Below are positions 9,447 to 17,118 of a DNA stretch of 64,000 nucleotides, one piece after another; positions within the stretch are counted from its first letter, which is position 1; the number at the start of each line of letters is the position of its first letter. This DNA is from Sediminicola sp. YIK13 (GTDB lineage: Bacteria > Bacteroidota > Bacteroidia > Flavobacteriales > Flavobacteriaceae), in NCBI RefSeq assembly GCF_001430825.1, contig NZ_CP010535.1:2336501-2400500 (forward strand), given 5' to 3'. A program made the translations under genes and the position numbers. The notes beneath the pieces were generated by a model, which was not told where the DNA came from, did no database searches, and saw only the letters and a program-made list of their open reading frames with translations.

Positions 9447-10322
9447 ATGAAATCACAATTCATAAAAATCAACAAACTAAAAAGTGTTGGGCTTTTAATC
9501 CTAATCTCATTTTGGCATCTGGGAACTATTGGACAAATTGCGATGCCTGCCCCCAGCCCAACCTTTGAAATAAAAGGTCCGGTCGGCTTTTCTGAGGTGA
9601 AGGTGGTTTATTCCAGACCTAGTGCCAAAGGAAGACAAGTAGCGGGAAACCTTATCCCCTATAACGAAGTCTGGCGAACGGGTGCCAATGCTTCCACCAA
9701 AATAAGTTTCAGTGAAGATGTAAAACTCAATGGCAATGCTGTACCTGCAGGGGAATATGCCTTGTACACCATTTTCACAGAAGAGACAGCAACGATAATA
9801 TTAAGTAAGAACCTCAGCTGGTGGGGAGCCCTGGGCTATGATCCCAAAGAAGACCAACTTCGATTTGAGGTACCTGTAAAACATCCCAGCAGCCACTACG
9901 AAACCTTTACCATAAGCTTTTCGGACTTCACCACCAATTCGGCGAACCTCAATCTGAAATGGGAACACACCAAAGCTATGTTCAGCATAGAATCGGATGT
10001 TGAAGGCAAGGTCATGGAAGATATCAGAACCCAATTAATAGATGGCATCCCAGAAAATACAGTGAGCTACTTTTATGGAGCCTCCTATTATTACGACACG
10101 GACAGAGACCCAAAACTGGCCCTACAATGGATAGACAAGGCCATTGATGGAAGCGAGGAAGAGCAGTATTGGGTATACCATGTGAAAGCCAAAATATTGG
10201 CAAAGATGGGTGACAAAAAAAGCGCCATAGAGACCGCTGAGAAATCCATGGAATTGGCACGAATTGGAAAAAACATGGATTATGTAAGGCTGAACGAAAA
10301 ACTGATTCAATCTCTAAAATAG
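9447..10322 (+). CDS. Secreted DUF2911 protein with C-terminal TPR-like region
   Basis: A 291-residue protein with an N-terminal hydrophobic segment (GLLILISFWHLG, about residues 16-27) that looks like a signal peptide. The DUF2911 domain fills about residues 38-170 and shows YSRPSAKGRQ, YNEVWRTGANAST and PAGEYALYTIF, which are strongly conserved in the family. The final 100 residues form helix pairs resembling TPRs (WVYHVKAKILAKMGDKKSAI). DUF2911 proteins are widespread in Bacteroidota and have no settled function. Location is probably periplasmic or outer-membrane associated. Confidence 0.85.
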   Translation: MKSQFIKINKLKSVGLLILISFWHLGTIGQIAMPAPSPTFEIKGPVGFSEVKVVYSRPSAKGRQVAGNLIPYNEVWRTGANASTKISFSEDVKLNGNAVPAGEYALYTIFTEETATIILSKNLSWWGALGYDPKEDQLRFEVPVKHPSSHYETFTISFSDFTTNSANLNLKWEHTKAMFSIESDVEGKVMEDIRTQLIDGIPENTVSYFYGASYYYDTDRDPKLALQWIDKAIDGSEEEQYWVYHVKAKILAKMGDKKSAIETAEKSMELARIGKNMDYVRLNEKLIQSLK

Positions 10323-10345
10323 AAAAAGACCATTGTCATAAAGGA

Positions 10346-10714
10346 ATGGAATTACAGGAAATACAACAAAAACTGCACCTCCTTTTAAAATCCTTTGTGC
10401 CTCCTCTTCGAGTGCGCAAGGAATCTCATGAAATGTTTGAGGTATGCGGTACAAAGCCGGTCATGCAGGGGAAACAAAAGGTGGATGGTTTTTACTTTGC
10501 GAGTGTAGTACCCAAACCCAAAGACATACGCTTCTATTTTTTTCCCATATATACACATCCCAAGCAATTTGAAACACTTTCGCAGGCCATGCAAAAATGC
10601 CTTAAAGGAAAAAGTTGCTTTCACTTCAAAAAGATGGATGATGCATTGATAAATGAATTGAGTAACATGGTTTCCCTAGGCGTGCAATTATATAGAAAAG
10701 ACAATCTAATTTAA
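10346..10714 (+). CDS. DUF1801-like small protein
   Basis: A 122-residue soluble protein. The arrangement of an N-terminal helix, a central strand region with FYFFPIYTHP, and KCLKGKSCFHFKKMDD followed by a terminal helix resembles the YdhG/DUF1801 fold, sometimes called an iron-chaperone-like domain. The match is by pattern only and no catalytic residues are evident. It lies 23 bp after the DUF2911 gene and 10 bp before a VOC gene on the same strand, so the three may form a transcript. Confidence 0.55.
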   Translation: MELQEIQQKLHLLLKSFVPPLRVRKESHEMFEVCGTKPVMQGKQKVDGFYFASVVPKPKDIRFYFFPIYTHPKQFETLSQAMQKCLKGKSCFHFKKMDDALINELSNMVSLGVQLYRKDNLI

Positions 10715-10724
10715 ATCAACACCC

Positions 10725-11111
10725 ATGAAAAAAAGAGTTACAGGTCTAGGAGGCTTTTTCTTTAAAACTAAAGATCCAGATGGCATCAAAAAATGGTACA
10801 ACACCCATTTGGGCCTAAATACGGATCAATATGGATGTACCTTTTGGTGGAAGGATAAGAAAGGGAAAGATTGTTCTACCCAGTGGAGTCCGATGAAGGA
10901 GGACACCAAATATTTCGAGCCCAGCAAAAAACAATTTATGATGAATTTTAGGGTAGAAAATCTCGTAGAGCTATTGGAGGTCTTGAAAAAGGAGGGGGTC
11001 ACCATTGTAGGTGAAATAGAAGAATATGAATATGGTAAGTTCGGGTGGATCCTAGACCCGGAAGGCAATAAATTGGAACTATGGGAGCCCGTAGATAAAG
11101 CATTTCTTTGA
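10725..11111 (+). CDS. VOC (glyoxalase/bleomycin-resistance fold) protein
   Basis: A 128-residue single VOC module. It starts KKRVTGLGGFFFKTKDPDGIKKWY and continues HLGL, giving the first beta-alpha-beta-beta-beta unit, and ends with the second unit including the typical FGWILDPEGNKLELWEP tail, whose Glu is a usual metal ligand. Members include lyases, isomerases and resistance proteins; the substrate cannot be told. It lies 10 bp after the DUF1801-like gene. Confidence 0.85.
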   Translation: MKKRVTGLGGFFFKTKDPDGIKKWYNTHLGLNTDQYGCTFWWKDKKGKDCSTQWSPMKEDTKYFEPSKKQFMMNFRVENLVELLEVLKKEGVTIVGEIEEYEYGKFGWILDPEGNKLELWEPVDKAFL

Positions 11112-11162
11112 TAATGAAATAATTACTACATTTAGAAGACCAAAAATCAATACTAACTAAAC

Positions 11163-11858
11163 ATGTCAGAAGAAAACCAAGATCTAGGGGATAAGGCCAA
11201 AAAATCCATGGAGGATGCCAAAAAGGCTGCCAAAAAAACTGGAGAAACAGCTAAAAAGAAAGTAACAAAAGCTAAAAGCAAAACAACAAAATCTGCCGAT
11301 GCCGCTAAAAAAACAGCTAAGGCCACTGGAGCCAAAGCAGAAAAAAAGACTTCCAAGATAAAGGAAGAGGCGAAGGAAGCTTTTGACGATGCCAAAAAAA
11401 AGGCCGAGGACGTAAAAAAGGAAGCCAAGGAAACAGCAAAGGAATTTAAGCAGGGTGCTAAAGAGACTTTTGAGGAGGCCAAAAAGTCTGCTGAGGATTT
11501 CAAAGAAGAGGCAAAGGAAAGCACACATGAATTTAAGGAAGGGGCCAAAAAAACTGCCCACGAATTTTCCGAGGGCCTAAAGAGTGCCGGAGGGGAGAAT
11601 AAAAAAATATTGGCAGGTATTTTAGCTATTATTTTTGGTCATTTAGGTATTCATAAATTCATTTTAGGATATCAAAAAGAAGGAATTATTCTTTTGGTGA
11701 TTTCGATATTTGGATATGCAACAACATGCTTGTTCTTCGGAAGTTTTATAATTTTGGCAACGTGGATAGTTGGAATCATAGAAGGAATTATCTACCTGAC
11801 AAAGACAGATGAAGATTTCTATAACACCTACCAAGTAGGCCGTAAACCCTGGTTTTAA
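11163..11858 (+). CDS. Lys/Ala-rich protein with C-terminal TM2 domain
   Basis: A 231-residue protein in two parts. Residues 1-145 are an extremely Lys/Ala/Glu-rich helix with 11-residue-like periodicity (repeats such as AKKKAEDVKKEAKETAKEF), reminiscent of YtxH, LEA or apolipoprotein-type amphipathic helices. Residues 150-231 are a TM2 domain: AGILAIIFGHLGIHKFILGY, a second hydrophobic stretch, and DEDFYN in the family's usual position. TM2 proteins are membrane-anchored and poorly understood. The long charged helix suggests a stress or membrane-surface role, which is inference. A strong terminator follows. Confidence 0.75.
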   Translation: MSEENQDLGDKAKKSMEDAKKAAKKTGETAKKKVTKAKSKTTKSADAAKKTAKATGAKAEKKTSKIKEEAKEAFDDAKKKAEDVKKEAKETAKEFKQGAKETFEEAKKSAEDFKEEAKESTHEFKEGAKKTAHEFSEGLKSAGGENKKILAGILAIIFGHLGIHKFILGYQKEGIILLVISIFGYATTCLFFGSFIILATWIVGIIEGIIYLTKTDEDFYNTYQVGRKPWF

Positions 11859-11864
11859 AAACAA

Positions 11865-11899
11865 GAAAAAAGTCGAGAAATCACATCTCGACTTTTTTA
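11865..11899 (+). terminator. Rho-independent terminator after the TM2 gene
   Basis: A perfect stem of 13 bp: the A-run plus AGTCGAGA (ending 11878) pairs with TCTCGACT plus a T-run (11886-11898), around a 7-nt loop. It separates the TM2 gene from the ArsR promoter region. Confidence 0.85.
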
Positions 11900-11917
11900 A
11901 TTAATTTTATTATCGTA

Positions 11918-11929
11918 ATATTGCAATAT
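11918..11929. promoter_or_regulatory. Palindromic operator candidate for the ArsR operon
   Basis: ATATTGCAATAT is a perfect 12-bp palindrome ending 11 bp before the arsR ATG, in a very AT-rich stretch. Its position between promoter and start fits autoregulation by the ArsR/SmtB repressor encoded just downstream. Binding is inferred from position and symmetry. Confidence 0.5.
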
Positions 11930-11940
11930 ATAAATATGTT

Positions 11941-12264
11941 ATGGGTACAACAAAGACTCAGATATTCACTACGGCTCAAAATGAGTTGGCCACTATTTTT
12001 AAAGTATTGTCCAACCCGGCACGTATAGCCATTATTCAATATATCAGCCGACAACAATCATGTATCTGTAATGATATTGTGGAAGAAATTGGTTTGGCAC
12101 AACCCACCATTTCCCAACACCTTAAGGAGCTTAAGAGCATCGGGCTATTAAAGGGGGAAGTAGAGGGGAAAACGGTATGCTACTGCATCGATTTGAACAA
12201 ATGGAACGAAATCCAATCACAACTAAACAGTTTTTTTAATACCACGCAGGCCAACTGCTGTTAA
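11941..12264 (+). CDS. arsR: ArsR/SmtB-family transcriptional repressor
   Basis: A 107-residue winged-helix repressor. The helix-turn-helix is visible as LAQPTISQHLKELKSIGLL. Cys41 and Cys43 (SCICNDIVEEIG) sit where trivalent arsenic binds in the ArsR group that uses a Cys-x-Cys pair, and further Cys residues occur in CYCIDL and the C-terminal ANCC. It probably senses As(III) or a related soft metalloid and derepresses the two genes that follow at 11- and 10-bp spacing. A palindrome immediately upstream is a good operator candidate. Confidence 0.88.
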   Translation: MGTTKTQIFTTAQNELATIFKVLSNPARIAIIQYISRQQSCICNDIVEEIGLAQPTISQHLKELKSIGLLKGEVEGKTVCYCIDLNKWNEIQSQLNSFFNTTQANCC

Positions 12265-12275
12265 TCCTTAAGCTT

Positions 12276-12767
12276 ATGAAAACTTCAGAATTCCTATCCC
12301 TTCTTAGGGAACATCCCAACAAGAGCCTTGTATTTGAATATCAACCAGGCAAGAACGTTGGAGCCAATTATCACATCACCGAAATAAAGAATATCACTAT
12401 AGATTCTGTGGATTGCGGTGCCGGAACAGATTATTGGAAAGAAACCATCATACAACTCTGGGAGAGTCCGACCGAAAAAGACAAGACGGAGTATATGTCG
12501 GCATACAAAGCCATGGGCATTCTCTCCAAGGTAGACCGTATTAAGCCCATGGTAAAGGACGCGGAGGTAAAATTTGAATATAGCAATTCTCAATTCCATA
12601 CCGCCCAATTGTTCGTCAATGACCATTCCGTCGAAGCTGATACACTGCTCCTGCATTTGGGTGTAGAAAAGACCGACTGTAAGGCAAAAGAAACCTGTGG
12701 CGTCCCTGAAGTGTCTGTGTCAGAACATACCACCAATTCCTGTGCCCCAGGAAGCGGTTGCTGCTAA
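12276..12767 (+). CDS. DUF6428 family protein with Cys-rich tail
   Basis: A 163-residue soluble protein. Residues 1-130 carry the DUF6428 pattern (MKTSEFLSLLREHPNKSLVF, HITEIKNITIDSVDCGA, ETIIQLWES). The family is found almost only beside arsR and arsenic genes in Bacteroidota, with no defined activity. The last 35 residues are Cys-rich (DCKAKETCGVP, ending CAPGSGCC), suggesting metal or metalloid binding. It follows arsR by 11 bp and precedes the GNAT gene by 10 bp, so it is part of the ArsR-controlled transcript. Confidence 0.8.
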   Translation: MKTSEFLSLLREHPNKSLVFEYQPGKNVGANYHITEIKNITIDSVDCGAGTDYWKETIIQLWESPTEKDKTEYMSAYKAMGILSKVDRIKPMVKDAEVKFEYSNSQFHTAQLFVNDHSVEADTLLLHLGVEKTDCKAKETCGVPEVSVSEHTTNSCAPGSGCC

Positions 12768-12777
12768 TACATATACA

Positions 12778-13266
12778 ATGGAGATCAGAAAAATGATCCC
12801 TTCAGATTGGCCGGAAGTAGCATCTATCTATGCCGAGGGAATAGCCACGGGGTACGCGACCTTTGAAACTGAGGTGCCCACTTATGAACATTGGGACAAA
12901 AATCATCTGACCACTTGCAGGTTGGTTGCCGTTCATGACCAGAAAATAGTGGGTTGGGCGGCCCTTTCCCCTGTATCGGGCCGCTGTGTATATGGTGGTG
13001 TGGCAGAGGTAAGTGTTTACGTGGGGTCTAAAAGTAGGGGCCTTGGTGTTGGGAAGTTATTATTGCAACACCTGATCCTTGAAAGCGAGGCAGCTGGATA
13101 TTGGACCCTACAATCGGGCATATTTCCAGATAATAAAGGAAGTATTATCCTACATGAGAAACTGGGATTTAGAAAAATAGGTCATAGGGAAAGGGTAGCA
13201 CAGCTATATGGTGTTTGGAAAGACAACGTCTTATTTGAGAGACGAAGTAATAAAGTAGGTGTTTAA
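12778..13266 (+). CDS. GNAT N-acetyltransferase, phosphinothricin/ArsN-like
   Basis: A 162-residue GNAT enzyme. The ATG at 12778 (MEIRKMIPSDWPEVASIYAE) is the family start; an in-frame upstream extension would overlap DUF6428. Key segments are GIATGYATFETEVPTYEHW, the acetyl-CoA loop SKSRGLGVGKLLL, and SIILHEKLGFRKIGHRERV. These match the phosphinothricin acetyltransferase group that includes ArsN, which acetylates arsinothricin or related amino acids. The third-place position in an ArsR-led operon favours an ArsN-type role. Substrate identity is inferred, not shown. Confidence 0.8.
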   Translation: MEIRKMIPSDWPEVASIYAEGIATGYATFETEVPTYEHWDKNHLTTCRLVAVHDQKIVGWAALSPVSGRCVYGGVAEVSVYVGSKSRGLGVGKLLLQHLILESEAAGYWTLQSGIFPDNKGSIILHEKLGFRKIGHRERVAQLYGVWKDNVLFERRSNKVGV

Positions 13267-13270
13267 AAAG

Positions 13271-13300
13271 AAAAGCCCAAGTAGATCTACTTGGGCTTTT
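13271..13300. terminator. Bidirectional terminator between convergent genes
   Basis: A perfect 30-bp palindrome built on AAAAGCCCAAGTAGA and its complement, with A and T runs at the ends. It can terminate both the ArsR operon and the minus-strand olsF gene. Confidence 0.85.
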
Positions 13301-13319
13301 CCTTATCCTATTTTTTTAC

Positions 13320-15146
13320 TCAATCCAAAGAGATATCTCCATTTTGTTGGGATTCTGCCAATTTTCGTTCCAATTCTGCTTGAAACTCTTCCATAACAGG
13401 TTTTACGGTACTCTCCGGGAGATCGGCAATCTTGATATACATTAAGCCGTCCACAGAATTGTTGAACAAGGGATCTACATTAAAGGCGATCACCTTGGCA
13501 TTTTGTTTGATGTATTTTTTTATCAGCACCGGCAAGCGTAATGCTCCTGGCTCTACCTCATCAATCAGTCGGTCGAATTTATTTAAATCTGCCTGGGTTT
13601 CATCAAAAACAAATTCCTTATCGGCATCGTTCAGTTTCACCTTAAATTCCTTTTTAGGCCTAATATATTGGGCCACATAAGGATCCCAATAGTTAGATTT
13701 CATAAACTCTATCATCAGGGATTTGGAGAAATTAGAAAATTGGTTGCTAATGCTTACCCCTCCTATAAGATACTTGTGTTCTGGATAGCGCAGGGTAGTA
13801 TGCACAATACCCTTCCATAACAAGAACAAGGGCATTGGTTTTTGTTGGTATTCCTTAGTGATGTACGCGCGACCCATTTCAATGGACTGCCGCATCATCT
13901 CATAAAGCTCAGGTTCTAAACGGAATAGATCCTGTAAATAAAACCCATTGATCCCGTACTTATCAAAAATTTCAGAGCCCATCCCCATCCTATAGGCCCC
14001 GACTATGGCCTTTTCTTCATCGTCCCATAAAAATAGGTGGTGGTAATATTCATCAAAACTATCCAGGTCAATAGATTTATTGGTCCCTTCCCCTATGGCC
14101 CTAAAGGTCACTTCCCTTTGTCTTCCTATTTCTTGTAAAATAAAGGGCATGTCCTTGGCAGTTGCCAGAAATACCTCGTAATTCTTACTCTGCAACAACC
14201 TGCAGTCCTTTTCCCTTAGGCGTTCTATTTCCTCTTGTATGACCTCGGTACGCACTGCGGTGGCAATCTTTTTAGGAGCCTTTGGGATCTTCAATGTAGT
14301 GGGTACTTTATCCAATAGACTCTCCCTTTCATAAGCATTGGAAAGGATATAGGTCTTTCTTCTCAAGAGATCGGTAAATTCTTCAAGGCTCTCTTGTTCG
14401 TTTTGGGTTGCAACGGAAATGGGGTGCCCTATTCTTACTTTGATCACCCTATTTCTTTGTGTGGTTACCTCCGAAGGTAGTTTTGCAGTTCTAAAAATGT
14501 CACTGATTCTGGACAAGTGATAGAACATCCTACTATTTTTGGCATGAAAATATATGGGAACTACTGGTACTCCAGCCTTTCTGATGAGTTTTAAGGCAGC
14601 CTCCTCCCACGGCTTATCCACAATTAACTTACCATCCCTATACGTGGAGACTTCCCCTGCCGGAAATATCCCCAAGGGATGCCCATCCCGTAAATGGCCC
14701 ATGGCACTTTTAAATCCGGCAATACTGCTTTTGGCATCTTTGTGGTTTTCAAAAGGATTGACCGGCATGATATAAGGCGCCATTGGCTCTATACGGTACA
14801 ATAAAAAATTAGCGATAATCTTAAAATCCTCACGGTGCTGCAACAATAATTTCAATAACAGCACCCCATCAATACCCCCTAAGGGATGGTTGCTGATGGT
14901 AATATATGCCCCATCCTTGGGCAGACGTTTATAATCTTCCTCGGGTATCTCAAATTTGATCTGATAATGTTCCAGAATGGCATCCAGAAAGGCGGTGCCC
15001 TCTAAATGTTTGTGGTCTTTATAAAATTCATTGATGCTAGATAGTCTGGTGACTTTCATTAGGAACCATCCCATGAAAGTACCTAAAACGCCATATTTAT
15101 CAATACGAATAGCTTTCGCTACCTCCTTTGCGGTTACAAGGCCCAT
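13320..15146 (-). CDS. olsF: Bifunctional OlsF-type ornithine lipid synthase (acyltransferase + GNAT-like N-acyltransferase)
   Basis: A 608-residue two-domain protein. Residues about 60-290 are a lysophospholipid-acyltransferase-like domain with SNHPLGGIDG as the catalytic His/Asp motif (five residues between them) and FPAGEVSTYRDGK as a later block. Residues about 310-520 are a GNAT-fold acyl-ACP:ornithine N-acyltransferase-like domain (EIGRQREVTFRAIGEGTNKS, YRMGMGSEI). This order matches OlsF, which makes ornithine or glycine-type aminolipids in Bacteroidota. Such lipids replace phospholipids at low phosphate. It is the last gene of a minus-strand run after aspartate kinase (86-bp gap). Confidence 0.85.
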   Translation of the reverse strand: MGLVTAKEVAKAIRIDKYGVLGTFMGWFLMKVTRLSSINEFYKDHKHLEGTAFLDAILEHYQIKFEIPEEDYKRLPKDGAYITISNHPLGGIDGVLLLKLLLQHREDFKIIANFLLYRIEPMAPYIMPVNPFENHKDAKSSIAGFKSAMGHLRDGHPLGIFPAGEVSTYRDGKLIVDKPWEEAALKLIRKAGVPVVPIYFHAKNSRMFYHLSRISDIFRTAKLPSEVTTQRNRVIKVRIGHPISVATQNEQESLEEFTDLLRRKTYILSNAYERESLLDKVPTTLKIPKAPKKIATAVRTEVIQEEIERLREKDCRLLQSKNYEVFLATAKDMPFILQEIGRQREVTFRAIGEGTNKSIDLDSFDEYYHHLFLWDDEEKAIVGAYRMGMGSEIFDKYGINGFYLQDLFRLEPELYEMMRQSIEMGRAYITKEYQQKPMPLFLLWKGIVHTTLRYPEHKYLIGGVSISNQFSNFSKSLMIEFMKSNYWDPYVAQYIRPKKEFKVKLNDADKEFVFDETQADLNKFDRLIDEVEPGALRLPVLIKKYIKQNAKVIAFNVDPLFNNSVDGLMYIKIADLPESTVKPVMEEFQAELERKLAESQQNGDISLD

Positions 15147-15232
15147 AGTTTATTTAAAAATTGGTCACTGTAAATATAGGGAAAAGCAAGCTGAAACACC
15201 TTACAAAATCCTCGCCCCAACCTTCTATCCCA

Positions 15233-16483
15233 TTACTTTACTACCAATTGCACCGTCTCTTTTCCCCTTTGTTCCAACAAGATTTCCTTCCCATTTTGAA
15301 GGGATAAAATAGATTCTGCATCAAAATGTCTAATGGTGTACAAGGAGACTCCTTCGTGATAGACGACCTTGAACCTACTTTTTAGTAAATCCAAAAGGTC
15401 CTGTAACCTTCCGAACTTGTTGTCCACACAGACAGAAAAGCTAATGGCCGAGTTTTGTATAAGGTCCACCTTCATTCTATGGTCATGCAAAAGTTTAAAA
15501 AGCTCACTGATACTGTCCTCTACGATAAAGGAAAAATCCAAGGATGATAATTTCATCAACACCTGATTTTTCTTGACGATAAAACAAGGCACCTCTGGCT
15601 CAATACCAATTCCTTTGCCTACCGTTGTCCCTGGATCTTTGGGATTTAAAAAGGATTTAACCTTTAGGGGGATTTCCTTTCTCTGCAATGGCTGTAAGGT
15701 CTTGGGGTGAATGACCGACGCTCCGTAAAAAGCGAGTTCTATGGCCTCCCTGTAGGAAATGTTGTTCAATAATCGTGCATTTTCAAAATATCGCGGATCT
15801 GCATTGAGCACTCCGGGAACATCCTTCCAAATGGTAACCTCTGTGGCATTTATGCAATACGCCAAGATAGCCGCCGTATAATCGGATCCTTCCCTCCCCA
15901 AGGTGGTAGTAAAATTGTTTTCATCACTTCCCAAAAACCCCTGGGTAATGTTTAGCCTCGATCTATCGATACCCTCGGTTACCTTTTTCTGGGTTCCTTC
16001 CCAGTTTACTGTGGCATCTCTATAATTATCATCGGTTTTTATAAAATCTCTAACGTCCAACCAATTATTGGTAATCCCCACCTCATTGAAATAAGCACTC
16101 ACAATGGTACTGGAAACTATTTCTCCATACCCCACGACTTGATCATAGACGAAGCTGTATTTTGGGGATTTGTTCCACGCCAAAAATCCCTGTACCTCTT
16201 CAAAAAGCGCTTTAACCTTCCCGTATATTGGGTGGTTTTCGTTTTCAAACAGATCCATTATGATATCGTTATGGTACTTTACCACTTCATGAATTGCCGA
16301 AGACAAAGCAGCCTTATCCTTAAAATAGGCATTGACCACGTCTTCCATGGCATTGGTGCTCTTCCCCATTGCCGAAATAACCAGTAAAGTGTTTTCATGC
16401 CCTACCTCCTTTAGGACATTAACCACATTTTTTACGCCATCTGCATCCTTAACCGATGCTCCTCCAAATTTGAAAATCCTCAT
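15233..16483 (-). CDS. lysC: Aspartate kinase (monofunctional)
   Basis: A 416-residue enzyme that phosphorylates aspartate, the first step to Lys, Thr, Met and diaminopimelate. The N-terminal amino-acid kinase domain shows FKFGGASVKDADG and the nucleotide/substrate loop TTLGREGSDYTAA; IELAFYGASVIHPKTLQP is also typical. Residues about 310-416 form the ACT regulatory region (FIVEDSISELFKLLHDHRMKVDLIQNSA begins it in pieces). This is the shorter monofunctional type rather than the kinase-homoserine dehydrogenase fusion. It is separated by 36 bp from the upstream GNAT gene. Confidence 0.92.
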   Translation of the reverse strand: MRIFKFGGASVKDADGVKNVVNVLKEVGHENTLLVISAMGKSTNAMEDVVNAYFKDKAALSSAIHEVVKYHNDIIMDLFENENHPIYGKVKALFEEVQGFLAWNKSPKYSFVYDQVVGYGEIVSSTIVSAYFNEVGITNNWLDVRDFIKTDDNYRDATVNWEGTQKKVTEGIDRSRLNITQGFLGSDENNFTTTLGREGSDYTAAILAYCINATEVTIWKDVPGVLNADPRYFENARLLNNISYREAIELAFYGASVIHPKTLQPLQRKEIPLKVKSFLNPKDPGTTVGKGIGIEPEVPCFIVKKNQVLMKLSSLDFSFIVEDSISELFKLLHDHRMKVDLIQNSAISFSVCVDNKFGRLQDLLDLLKSRFKVVYHEGVSLYTIRHFDAESILSLQNGKEILLEQRGKETVQLVVK

Positions 16484-16519
16484 ACCTTAACTTTTCAACT
16501 TTAATATCCAGTTATAGAC

Positions 16520-17005
16520 CTATTTTATATTATTTATGTAATTGCGTATTCCCTGCTCATCCAAATGTACCACATCCCAATCTCGTTTCACATCTGCCCC
16601 TTTGGCTTCGTAAAAATTAATGGCGGGCTCGTTCCAATCCAAAACCTCCCAGTTGATGCGTTTTACACCTAACTGATGACCGTAAGAAACTACCTCGTTT
16701 AAAAGAGCAGTACCAAGACCACTACCCCTCATTTTTTCGGTCACAATAAGATCCTCTAAATGTACGGTTGGCCCCTTCCAAGTAGAATACCTCGGATAAA
16801 CCAAAGCCATTCCCTCAATCTTCCCGTTGGATTCTGCTACAAAACAATGGAACAACTTTTTCTCACCAAAACCATCCCTGATCAAATCTTCATCTGTTAC
16901 CTCTACTGCATTTTCCTCTTTTTCGAATTTCGCCAACTCATTAATAAGTTGTAAAACCCTACCCATATCATCTGCTTTCGCATTCCTAATTTTGAAGTCG
17001 CTCAT
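16520..17005 (-). CDS. GNAT N-acetyltransferase (diamine/spermidine acetyltransferase-like)
   Basis: A 161-residue GNAT protein. The opening FKIRNAKADDMGRVLQLINEL and the block VHLEDLIVTEKMRGSGLGTALLNEV, which carries the acetyl-CoA pyrophosphate loop RGSGLG, are characteristic of the spermidine/diamine acetyltransferase branch, with LDWNEPAINFYEAKGA closing the fold. Polyamine or thialysine-like amines are plausible acceptors. It is the first gene of the minus-strand run leading to aspartate kinase and OlsF and is divergent from fbp. Confidence 0.82.
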   Translation of the reverse strand: MSDFKIRNAKADDMGRVLQLINELAKFEKEENAVEVTDEDLIRDGFGEKKLFHCFVAESNGKIEGMALVYPRYSTWKGPTVHLEDLIVTEKMRGSGLGTALLNEVVSYGHQLGVKRINWEVLDWNEPAINFYEAKGADVKRDWDVVHLDEQGIRNYINNIK

Positions 17006-17064
17006 AATTGTTACAAATAAAACACAAAGTTATAAATTTAAAAAACTAAACCTTAGCGAAATCG

Positions 17065-17093
17065 TTGTAGTTTCACAAAATGTTCGATATTTG
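17065..17093 (+). promoter_or_regulatory. Putative fbp promoter
   Basis: TTG (17065-17067), an 18-bp spacer and GATATTTG (17086-17093) resemble the Bacteroidota -33/-7 pair; only the first two bases of the TAnnTTTG box deviate at one position. An in-frame ATG at 17080 lies inside this promoter, which supports translation starting at 17119. Confidence 0.4.
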
Positions 17094-17118
17094 TACCCAA
17101 ATAACACAACCTTTTTAC

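Noticed and set aside
11153-11561. Minus-strand open frames across the Lys/Ala-rich gene
   Set aside because: They are the reverse reading of AAR/AAG-rich codons, giving Phe/Leu/Ser-rich nonsense; the plus strand has a TM2 domain and a terminator.
12697-12777. Upstream in-frame extension of the ArsN-like GNAT gene
   Set aside because: It overlaps the DUF6428 coding end and the family begins at MEIRKMIPSD.
17080-17118. Earlier in-frame start for fbp
   Set aside because: The ATG lies inside the promoter boxes and adds residues absent from the family.
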